This document shows, piece after piece, positions 55,042 to 64,000 of a DNA stretch of 64,000 nt (position 1 is its first letter; each line of letters begins with the position of its first letter). The stretch covers positions 17,845,001 through 17,909,000 of the forward strand of contig CM066322.1 in the NCBI GenBank assembly GCA_033807775.1, in the 5' to 3' direction. The translations under genes and the position numbers were made by a program. The DNA comes from Saussurea involucrata. Lineage: Eukaryota; Streptophyta; Magnoliopsida; Asterales; Asteraceae. The notes below the pieces were generated by a model. It had not been told where the DNA came from and did not search any database. It saw nothing but the letters and a program-made list of their open reading frames with translations.

Positions 55042-56211
55042 GTTTACACCCCCCTAAATCTACCGCAAGTGTACGGGTCGAATCAAGTAATAATACTTAT
55101 AAAGTACGAGTATCGAACCAAAGAAACCAGGTGTCAAGTACCACAATGACTGTATAGACTATTAATTAGACTAGTGCAAATTGAGTTGTTGATTGTTGGA
55201 AAACACGAATTAAAACTTTAATTAATTCAGATAAGAGAGAGAGTTGGAGGGTTGGTTTTCCTCATGAAAACAATCAATTAGCTAAACAGGTTTGACATGA
55301 TTGAAATAACTTCAGGATGAAAAGCATAATCACAATCCATTACTATACTTTATCAAGCTATATCAAAAATCATTCAAAACATTGTATCATCTTTCGATCT
55401 AGACAATTATAATTGAACAATCAGTGATTAAAAGCCACAAAGAACGACATATCATATTTCTATCTCAAAATCGTCCAAGACATAAAGGATTAACCAAATC
55501 TCAAAACTTCTCTCAAACGTTAAAAGATTCATTGAATCAAATAATAGTTGATCGGACTATTACAAGCATTAAGAACAATCCCAAATGTTTCATCCATCTA
55601 AATCAAACCAATCACATCTATCTGTAAAGCTAAACGATTATCAAACCATGATTCACACCAACCCCCCAACATGAACGGATTAGTTCATGTTGGGGGTTTC
55701 AAAACTCAGAAATGAAAAGATGGAAATGAAAGTAAACATGCTTTGTCTAAAAGAAAAGAAATCTAAAAACTCCCTGAAAAGCCTAAGCCGCCAATGAACG
55801 TATTCGATTCGCCTTGCTGATTCTCGTTACTTGATGTTTCTAGCCCTTTTCTCGCCTTCAAAAATCGCTTCTTTGCTCCCAAAATCGCCCAGAAAGAGTT
55901 CCAAGCCGTCCTGATTGATAATGCCTCAACCCTAGCTGATAAAATAGAATAAAAACGCGCAGGGGCTTAGCGCGTCTGGTGGCGCGTGTGGAGACGCGCA
56001 GAGGACTGGAGTGCGTATGAACAGAAGGATGCGCGTCTGGAGGCGCGCAGAGCGCTGTTTGTCCCGAAAATCAGAATTTCTCTTTTTCGCTCCGGAATGC
56101 TGTAAACTTGCTCCGATTGATCCAAAAACTCTTCCATCATTAGTCATTCATAAAGACCTGTACTTTCTCATAAAAGCCATTAAATTCTACTATTTTTACT
56201 CGGAAACTTAC
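55042..56211. other. Unclassified repeat-like DNA, with a GC-rich block
   Basis: The text from about 55062 (CTACCGCAAGTGTACGGGTC) resembles the end of a dispersed plant element, but I cannot identify the family. Around 55955-56060 CGCGC-rich text recurs (GCGCGTCTGG, GACGCGCAGAG) in both orientations. No gene is visible. Confidence 0.4.
55663..55696. repeat. 14-bp perfect stem with 6-nt loop
   Basis: CCCCCAACATGAAC and its exact complement are separated by GGATTA. It is a strong hairpin of unknown role in otherwise repeat-like DNA. Confidence 0.8.
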
Positions 56212-57233
56212 TGTTAGTCCCCGATGGCTTAACAAATATTGTAGAAGGGGGAGGGGGGGGGGTTGAATACAATACTCAAAATTTTCACAATTTTAATTCT
56301 TTATATTGAAAATCTTTCAACTAGAATTACACAAAGAAACTTAAAGACTGTTGCGGAAAATAACAGATAAACTATTCTAACAATCTTTCACAAAGTAAAC
56401 TAAACAATACAGCAGAGAACACTAAGAGCAAGGCTATAAGGTTATCAAGCAATATGAAAATCTTGCACTGAGAGAAATCCAGAAAACGTAATTTGCATGG
56501 AGTCTTCATCTTCCTTTTATAGTGAGGATAAGGTACTGAGCATTAAATGCATGGTACTATTATCCTCAAGTCACTTGCAACGTACCAATGGTCTTTGGAA
56601 AAGTACCAGTGGACTTCTAAAAAGCTGATAAGTCACTATCACCTTTTTCTTGAAACCAGGAATAGAAGCCATGCTGAAAGGACATCTTCTAAAAAGATAA
56701 TAAGACAAAATGTTACTTTTGCCTTGTATCAGATTTTGTCCCGAAATAAATGATCTTCTTTATGAGTATTCAAGACAATATCACTGAAAGAGTTCCACGG
56801 ATAATATTGTCAAGAATATATAACCATCTGCAAAGAAGTACCATTTCCACAAATTTCCTACCGAGTTTAAGAAGCATATCGGTGGAAGCTGTTCACTGAA
56901 TCTGAAGGTATTTTCGGTGGAGGCAGTTTACCGAGAAATGAGAGCTATTTCGGTGGAGATGAAGGCTACCGAAATTGTGAAGACAATTCGGTGGTGATGA
57001 TGGCCACCGAAATTATGAAGACAATTCGGTGGTGATGACTTGTTTGTTTGTTGAGAAGAGTCTTCTATTTTCCAGAAGTAGAGAGTCTTCAAGCTTGGTT
57101 TCGGTTGATCTTCGACTTCACCGAACATTTGCTATTTTGTACAAGTCATTTAAAGAACCAAACTAAAATATTCTAAGTAGGAGTTTTAGGGAAAACATCG
57201 GTGAGTCAATTTCAAATCCTTGGTGACCCAACA
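56212..57233 (-). repeat. 3' LTR of the copia element
   Basis: On the minus strand it starts TGTTGGGTCACC and ends GGGGACTAACA, about 1022 bp. It contains several TTCGGTGG/CCACCGAA blocks (56885-57125). The left limit is chosen from the TGTT/AACA terminal pairing and cannot be checked against a second LTR. Confidence 0.65.
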
Positions 57234-57244
57234 ATCTCCCCCTA
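57234..57244 (-). other. Polypurine tract of the copia element
   Basis: The minus strand reads TAGGGGGAGAT immediately before TGTTGGG, the arrangement typical of Sirevirus-type elements. Confidence 0.8.
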
Positions 57245-57541
57245 TTTGAATTTGAGCTCCTTTCTTAGAATATTTAAGAGTATTGAAAAGTAAAGTGCAT
57301 TTTGACCCTTTTTACTCTTTTTGGGTTCTTTTCACATAGACCATTCTTTTTGTTCTTTTTAATCTTTTTCTTTTTGTATGAGTATGTATACTATGTACAG
57401 TATTTACAAGTAAATGAAAGTAATGATATGTACCGAAATAAAATTCAAATAGAGAGATACTTGTATTAAGATTAGTTTTCTCGTACATTTTTACAAAATG
57501 AGAAACAAACTCTTTACAAGTACCAAAAGAAAAGAGAGAGC

Positions 57542-60457
57542 CTATTTCTCGGTGGTTTGCCTTCGTTTGATTTCATCCGTCACATTTTTGAAGAAGGGTT
57601 GAGCTTCGGGAATGTAAGGAAATAGGTTGTAGATACCTTGAAGGAACAGAGTATCGGCAATGGAGATCTGAGCAAATCTGAAGAAAGATCTTCGACCGAA
57701 ACCATCATTGAAGTAAAGCCCCGGAATCGGTGCAAGGCTCAGAGTTGTAGAGGGATGTGGTACCGAGGTAGGAAGGGATAGATTCAGGTTGCTGACATTT
57801 GGAATCTTTCCTTCAGATGCCATCTCTTTGAATACTTTGTCTATGGGATTCTTGACTTTGGGAACCCGAATGTCTTCTTTCATTGATTGAAGTTTGGCCC
57901 TTTCATCGGTGGAAAGGATGATGTTGTGTTTTCTTTTGATCTCCTTCATCCTATCCATCAAACCTTCAATGCATTTGATGAATGTGTCCTTCTTCGGGTT
58001 TGGACTTTTGACAAGATGTTGAGAGATTTCGAACCATTCAGTGAGGCCGAAATTCTTGAGGTGGACATCTGTCAAGCTTTTCAACGAACCATCATCTCTG
58101 TTAATGATTAGCCTGATATCCTTTGGGTTGACTCTGGAAGTAGCAATTTTGGCACTTGTGATTGTGGCTGTGCTCATTCGGTGGTGCATGGTTCTTTTGT
58201 ACCAGGCAATTTCTTCGTTCTTTTCTTCTTCAAATGCACTTAGAGCGGATTTTTGAGTTTGGATGGCATCAGTGGACTTCACTTTGGCGGCTTCTTCTTC
58301 GGCAGCTTTCATGGATAGAGCTTTAGATTTATCCAAAGCTATTTGGGCAAGTTTAGCTTCCTCAATTTCTTGAGGAGAAAGGCCGAGATCGGTGAAGGTT
58401 GTTTGAGGAGGAGGCTTGAGTTTTAGAGTTTCAGCACCTTCAGGTCTTGCCCCATACTTAGCCAATTCTTTCTTCTTCTTTTCTTCCTTTGCCAAGTCTT
58501 CGGCCGAAATTACCTTCTTTCCTTTATCTTTGGGAGCTTTGCTCGATTGCTCCCCCTCAGATGATGCAATCACTTCCACGATCTTAGGGATTTTGTTTTT
58601 CGGTGAAGAGATGGATTCGATGGTGCCTGTATGAATTGGTGAGTTTTGAGGTGATTTCGGTGGTGGCGATGCTTTCGGTGGAGAAGGGGTTTTCGGTGGA
58701 GGCTTGTTGCTGGTAGATTTCTTGAGAGTGGGAAGTTTTCTTGGTGTAGTAGTGGTTTTCTCCCCCTCAGCAACAGCCGGAAGCTTAAAACCCATCTCAT
58801 AAAATACTTTATCGAATTTGGAGTGAAGAGAGGCCAAGCTTGTAGACATGGCATCGGGAACCAGAGAGAAATCACCCAAGCTCATTTCCCATTCAGATTT
58901 ATCGGTGGTGGAGGCCTTTGTGAGGGATGCCACCTTTGAAGACAAAGTATCAAGGGATTCATTTATTGGTGTAAGGGCATCGGTGATGGAGAATCCTGAT
59001 GTTCTGGTGAGGGAGTCTCGGTGGGATTTTCTTCGGTGGACGGGATGATTCGGGGAGAACCAGTGTCCTCCAAAAGAAAATCAAAGAAGTCTCTCGGGGG
59101 GGATGTAATGGGGGGGAACCCTGATTGGGTTGTGCATCATCATCGATCATAAACTGACCGGGTGAAAGGCCGTGTAGTGTCAAATCTACTCCTTCGAGGG
59201 AAGAGGGCTCGAAGTCATCTCTTTCACCCGAAGAAGTGGGTGAAGAGGCAAATGTAGGGACTTCCTTTTCTACAACTGTGGTCTTTTGAGAGACCTCAGG
59301 GGAGTCGGTTGTGGGTTTAACAAATTCCCTAGAATGGGATGGTTCAGCCAAAGGTACCCGAGATCTTTTTAGAGAAGATTTCGGGGGGGGGGGGGGGGAG
59401 ATGAGTGCCTCCGCTTAGAAGGTTTTTGAACCGGGGAAGCCGTCGAGGGTTCTCTCGTTAGTGTGGTTCTAGAAGCGGGTGCGGAGGTGTCGGTGGCCTT
59501 TTGATGTTTCTTTTTAGCACCACCGGACTTTACTCGAGGACGAGGAGAAGGGGCCACGACATTTGGAGTGGCCTCGGGAATTTCCAGGTGACGAAACCCG
59601 GGAATTTCCGCATCACCCCAATGTAGTTCGGGAGAGAGAGCAAAAGAAATCATACCTGGTCGTAAAGGGCGATCGGTTGCGAGCGGTTTAACATTTAGAG
59701 TTTTGGTGCCAACGAGCGGAGACGACCAGTCATATGTGAATCGTGGAGTAGATGAGTTGCGATCGGTATCCAACGCTTTAGTAAGTTTATGTTGAATGAT
59801 CATCGAGATGAAACGAGGATATGCAACATAGCATTTCTTTGGGTGCTTAATTACCTCAACAAGTTCGGTGAAGAAGTATTGAGCGAAGTCAACTTTCCTT
59901 TGAAAGATGAGGGCATGAGCGAGCTTCGTGATATATGACGGTGATTGATCGTGCCCACTAGTCTTGTGAGAGAGACAATGGATAATATGGGCAAATAAAA
60001 AATTCCATATGCCGCCCATTTTGCTTCGAAGGAGAGTGTCGGGGCCCTTTTTAGATGAATCATCAATAACATACCCAAGAGTTTGAACAACGTCTTCAAA
60101 TATGGTATCGACATGTAAATCATCATATTAAGAAAAGGTTTGGATTTTGAGAGCTAGGCGAACATCATCGACCCCAAAGGTAAGGTCGTGATCACCTTCT
60201 TCATTGGAAAGAATAGAGGCGTGAATGGCTTCGTTTGAGGGATCGTACACACAGGTTAACCAAAACTGTCCAATGAGCATTTTGCTCATTCTAGGGTTGC
60301 AGGTGAAAGCATGGAGGAGAGGTGATTGGGTGAGAAACTTGGTTACCGTGGAGAACTCAGGATGAGATGAGTCGGAATCGAAGCGGGCAACGTGATTGCA
60401 TGCATTGAACTTGAGGTCTTCGAATCGAGTGGGAACAGCGGATCTGGAGGATGCCAT
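57542..60457 (-). pseudogene. Post-pol ORF of the Sirevirus-like element, broken
   Basis: This reading frame, about 970 codons if joined, begins MASSRSAVPTRFEDLKF at 60457. It has a stop at 60128-60130 (TAA), then continues in frame. A frame change occurs at a 16-base G run (59383-59398) and at least one more near 58990-59100; the last 467 codons (58945-57542) are open. The N-terminal third is globular-looking, the middle is Pro/Ser-rich, and the later part is a Lys/Glu-rich, probably coiled-coil region (residues such as DLAKEEKKKKELAKYGARPE). Sireviruses often carry such an extra ORF, sometimes called envelope-like, of unproven function; I see no convincing signal peptide or membrane anchor here. 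Confidence 0.75.
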
Positions 60458-60459
60458 TG

Positions 60460-61097
60460 ATATGGTTATCGAAGGTTTTTAGAGAGAGGTAAGAGAGAAG
60501 AAGGGTTTCAGGTTTCGTGTGAAAGAAATGGGAGGGAAAAGTTTTAGGGGTTATGAGTATATATAGAGGTGGGAGAAGGTGGAAAAAAAATAATGATGAA
60601 AACGGCTAGAAGGGGAAAGGTCTCACATCACTGACAACTTTTAGGGATTTGGGGACTCAAGAAGGCATGGGGAATCGTATTGGATAAGAAGAAAAGAAAT
60701 CGGTGATAATTCGGTGGACACAATACCGAAGTCTCACCGATGATGGAGAGTCGGTGTGAGACTTGAATTTCGGTGGAAGGGCTAGACGAAAGGATACCAC
60801 CGAAATTTCCTTTGGTGGAAGAATGGAGAAGACCTTCGGTGTTGGAAGTTTCCACCGAATTTAGATTTCGGTAGAAGAGAAGAGAGTACCTTCGGTGTTG
60901 ACTTGATTCCACCGAATCATGTGACGAGATATTTCGGTGGAGGGATATGTCGGTGGAATCACTCAGGAATGTTTCCACCGAATTGATGTTTCGGTGGTAA
61001 GGGAAGAAAGTGATAAAATCGGTAGAGATGAAATCGGTGTAGAAGCACAAAGAAGTTTGTCCACCGATGTGAGATCGGTGGAGAATAAAAACATATT
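60460..61097 (-). other. Spacer rich in CACCGAA/TTCGGTG motifs
   Basis: Between pol and the post-pol ORF, about a dozen and a half copies of TTCGGTGG, CCACCGAA or close variants occur in both orientations between 60690 and 61090. Similar motifs are in the LTR. Repeated conserved motifs in noncoding parts are a known property of Sireviruses; the exact motif here is read directly from the sequence. Confidence 0.75.
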
Positions 61098-62336
61098 TTA
61101 TTCTTGTGGATTGCACATTCCAAGTTCACTTATTAGAAAGTTGAACCTGGTTTCATCAAGGGGTTTAGTAAATAAATCAGCAAGTTGCAAATCGGTGGGA
61201 ATGAAGTGCAGCTCAATGTCACCTTTGGAAATGTGGTCCCTGATGAAGTGATACCTGATATCTATGTGTTTAGATCTGGAGTGAAGAACAGGATTGTTTG
61301 CAATAGCTATTGCACTGGAATTATCACACAGAATTGGGACTTTAGAAAAGAATTGATTGTAGTCCCTGAGTTGGTTTCTCATCCACATGATCTGAGCACA
61401 ACAGCTTCCAGCAGCTACATATTCAGCCTCAGCAGTAGAGGTTGACACAGAGTTTTGTTTCTTGCTGGACCAACTTACCAATTTACCACCAAGAAGTTGG
61501 GAGCTTCCTGTAGTACTCTTTCTATCAATCTGGGAACCTGCATAATCTGAATTTGAATACCCAATTAGTTCAAAACCTGAGTCTTTGGGATACCAAAGAC
61601 CCAAGTGCAAGGTACCCTTGAGATACCGAAAAATCCGTTTTACAGCCTTTAAATGTGATTCTTTAGGATTGGCCTGATAACGTGCACATAGACAAGTAGC
61701 AAACATAATATCCGGTCTGCTAGCAGTTAAGTACAGAAGAGAACCAATCATTCCTCGATAAAGGGTAATGTCCACAGATTCACCTTTAGGATCAGTATTG
61801 AGTTTCAAAGGTGGTGCCATGGGAGTTTTCATAGGAAAGCTATCTAGAAAGTTGAATTTCTTCAGAAGGTCACGAATATATTTACTTTGGTTTATAAAAA
61901 TTCCTTCTGAAGTTTGCTTGACCTGAAGGCCCAAAAAGAATGTAAGCTCTCCCATCATGCTCATCTCATATTCACTCATCATGAGAGAACCAAACTCATC
62001 ACAAAGTGATTCATCAGTGGCACCAAAGATGATGTCATCAACATAGATTTGGACAAGAATGAGATTACCTGAGGTTTCCTTGATGAAGAGAGTGTTGTCG
62101 ATTTTACCTCTGGAATATCCATGCTTTAGAAGGAAGTTGGCAAGAGTGTCATACCAAGCACGAGGAGCTTGCTTGAGACCATAAAGTGCTTTGTCAAGTC
62201 TGTACACATAGTCTGGATGAGCCGGGTCTTCAAAGCCAGGAGGTTGTTTCACATATACTTCCTCTGCAAGTTCCCCATTGAGGAAGGCACTTTTAACATC
62301 CATTTGAAAGACCCTAAAATTTCGGTAGGCAGCATG
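61098..62336 (-). pseudogene. Copia reverse transcriptase and RNase H, 5'-truncated
   Basis: The open frame enters from the break at 62337 with NFRVFQMDVKSAFLNGEL. It holds the copia reverse transcriptase core, YVDD at about 87-90 counted from the first Met, the conserved SLLYLTASRPDIMFA block, and RNase H with STAEAEYVAA and DLFTKPLDETRF, then stops normally at 61098. No frameshift lies within the visible 412 codons. The integrase and the N-terminal part of reverse transcriptase are missing because of the insertion, so it is broken although this part is intact. Confidence 0.93.
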
Positions 62337-64000
62337 TGTAACACCCTCAAATTTGGAACGAGCAACTAACCTTAAAGTTCAATAAAATAACCAAAATAGA
62401 CATCGTCACTTCTACAATTCATTCCTTTAAAATACCTCAAAATTTAAAACATTAAAAGACTACAATGAGATAACTTAATCGGGTGCTACTTAACAACACA
62501 AGTTGCTAGTCCAAGCCAAATGCGGAATACTTCACTAATCAAGTCACCTCTCGTGCACTCTACTAGTACTCGCCTCTTCACCAAGTAGCTAGAGTTACCC
62601 CAACCTGATCCTGTTGCACATGCCGACAAATAAAAAGGGTTAGGCTTACGCCTAGTGAGTTCAAGCATTTTATCATGACTATATAAAAACATAAATCGAA
62701 AGAGTAATAGTTTTAGTCATGATTTCAAAAAGGGTTTACTTAAATTCCAAATCGTCCATCTCAACTCACACAATTCCGCAAGAAAATTCCCGAAAGGTAT
62801 GATACGTTTTCCAAATGGATTATATTTCCAATTCACCCAAATACGTGAATAAGTCTAGTTTAGGCAAAACCTTCGCATATGATTGACAAAACATACTCAA
62901 CCCATAAAACATGGAAATCGTCCATTAAGTATAACTCTTTATTAAAAACATAATACGAAGCAATACTCACGCAGTAAAATGTAATAAAGATCATATGCTA
63001 TAAAATTGGGGAGACCCGTATCCGTTGAAGGTGGAGGTAACACATAAGTATACCACCCATACAACGTTGAAACCCCAGTTACACCGTAATTGAGGATACA
63101 CCTTGACGTCTACCTCCCAGGTAACGCCTCAAGGCCCGGCACATCGGGACTACCTCCCAGGTATAAATCCCGAAGGCGTGGATCGCTACACAAACCTCCC
63201 AGGTAAGTGCCCAAGACTATATCCTCCTAGTGCCTACTGGAAAGTCATGGTCATAAAATATGAATACCGGGGTCCCACCCCGATATACCCAACCAACCAT
63301 TACCACGACTGTCTAACATGCCTATGGATCCAATGCAGCACAGTCTAACACAACATGCCTACCCCGGAATGACTCACTCACCCAAGCATGTAAATATTCA
63401 TACGTACAATAAATGCAAGACGGTGCAATAAAAGTAACCCATCAACAAGACTCTACACCGAGCCATTTAAACCGGACAATTGTCCCAAGACTATTTTAAA
63501 GTCAAAACCGAGAAAAGTGCTCCAAGCTTGTTAGACCCATATGTCGGTCAAAAACGTGTTTAAACATGGTTTAGGCAAGTTATACCTCAAAATCATTATT
63601 AACCCCAAAACTCATTACGGGTTAAACACAAGGGTTTTTCTCAAAAGACTCACACCCTTATAATTCTCGAAATGACACACAACACTTAAAAGTGCATTTC
63701 ACAAATGGTTTGCAAATCATTTACACGTATATGATTAAATCACCAAATAACCTCATTTTGAGCAATCCATCTTTTAAAGACAATTTATGGATTATAACCA
63801 TCCAAATATCCAAAAGCCCCAAATACGGGTGTTTTACACATTTATGAAGGTATACATTTCAAAGGAGTTAAATCCACCAAATAACTCAACCAAATACCTT
63901 TTCAAGTAAAACACACATATATTTGTAAAATACTCATTTTGGCATGTACAACGTTTTTGCAAAGTAACTTGAACTCACCTTTGCTAGATTAAGCTAAATC
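62337..64000 (-). mobile_element. LTR of another gypsy-like element, inserted in the copia pol
   Basis: It begins TGTAACACCCTCAAATTTGG exactly where the copia reading frame stops, and runs to the window's end. No coding region is visible. TTAGGCTTACGCCTAGTGAG at 62640-62659 has the same orientation as in the minus-strand gypsy LTRs, so I infer a minus-strand element whose 3' LTR is at the left. The other LTR and the target duplication lie outside the window. Confidence 0.7.
63100..63215. repeat. Three spaced copies of an ACCTCCCAGGTA palindrome
   Basis: ACCTCCCAGGTA occurs at about 63112, 63152 and 63196 within the LTR, at 40-45-bp spacing, each near CAAGGC, GAAGGC or CCAAGAC text. Confidence 0.85.

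Larger units (their letters stand above)
56212..62336 (-). mobile_element. Ty1/copia element, Sirevirus (Maximus/SIRE)-like, truncated
   Basis: Minus-strand order visible in the window is reverse transcriptase/RNase H (62336-61098), a motif-rich spacer, a large post-pol reading frame (60457-57542), a polypurine tract and the 3' LTR (57233-56212). The gag, protease, integrase and 5' LTR are not present: the element is cut at 62337 by another LTR retrotransposon and presumably continues beyond the window. The post-pol ORF and the repeated CACCGAA motifs in the noncoding parts fit the Sirevirus lineage. Confidence 0.85.

Noticed and set aside
55663..55710. Helitron 3' end
   Set aside because: A hairpin is present but no CTRR terminus follows at the expected distance on either strand, and no 5' TC end or Rep/helicase gene is seen.

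Overview
This is nuclear DNA of a flowering plant. Spliced genes with short AT-rich introns, plant Ty3/gypsy and Ty1/copia retrotransposons, PIF/Harbinger, hAT and Mutator-like DNA elements and tRNA-derived SINEs all point to a eudicot. An asterid, perhaps Asteraceae, is my guess; nothing in the window proves it. There are three recognisable host genes: a 10-exon FMN-binding split-barrel-like gene (minus strand, 9588-13718), an 11-exon geranylgeranyltransferase-I beta-subunit gene (plus strand, 31705-35912) and a single-exon membrane-anchored protein of unknown function (minus strand, 52586-53479). Most of the rest is transposable-element sequence, much of it nested.

Layout: 1-9580 is AT-rich spacer with a possible 1.7 kb PIF-type element, a Tourist-like MITE, an intact long-TIR Mutator-like element (4299-6050, 9-bp target duplication) that carries a MATH-domain gene fragment, and a degenerate relative holding a hAT MITE. 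At 9588-13718 lies the FMN-binding-like gene, with two MITEs and a SINE in its introns. At 15282-19513 are two broken pieces of Mutator transposase genes separated by a gypsy LTR. At 19514-29160 is a near-complete Ty3/gypsy element on the minus strand (LTR, pol, gag, primer site, second LTR). A PIF/Harbinger element with an intact transposase (29436-31350) sits 354 bp upstream of the prenyltransferase gene. A second full PIF element (38297-40150) and an internally deleted third one (41315-42350) follow.

At 42427-50780 is the second copy of the MATH-carrying Mutator-like element, with a 6.4 kb LTR element (42822-49213) inserted in it; both insertions keep perfect target duplications. The inner element has no intact gag or pol, but its leader, decayed gag start and polypurine end resemble those of the autonomous gypsy element 20 kb away. 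The last part (56212-62336) is a Sirevirus-like copia element on the minus strand with a large broken post-pol ORF, itself cut at 62337 by the LTR of another gypsy-like element that runs off the window.

The main observations are: (1) a likely autonomous/non-autonomous retrotransposon pair in one window; (2) a gene fragment captured by a Mutator-like element and still open in both copies; (3) short sequence modules (GCGATCGC palindromes, a 40-bp inverted motif, TCGCAA/TTGCGA arrays, an LTR stem-loop) shared within or between element families.
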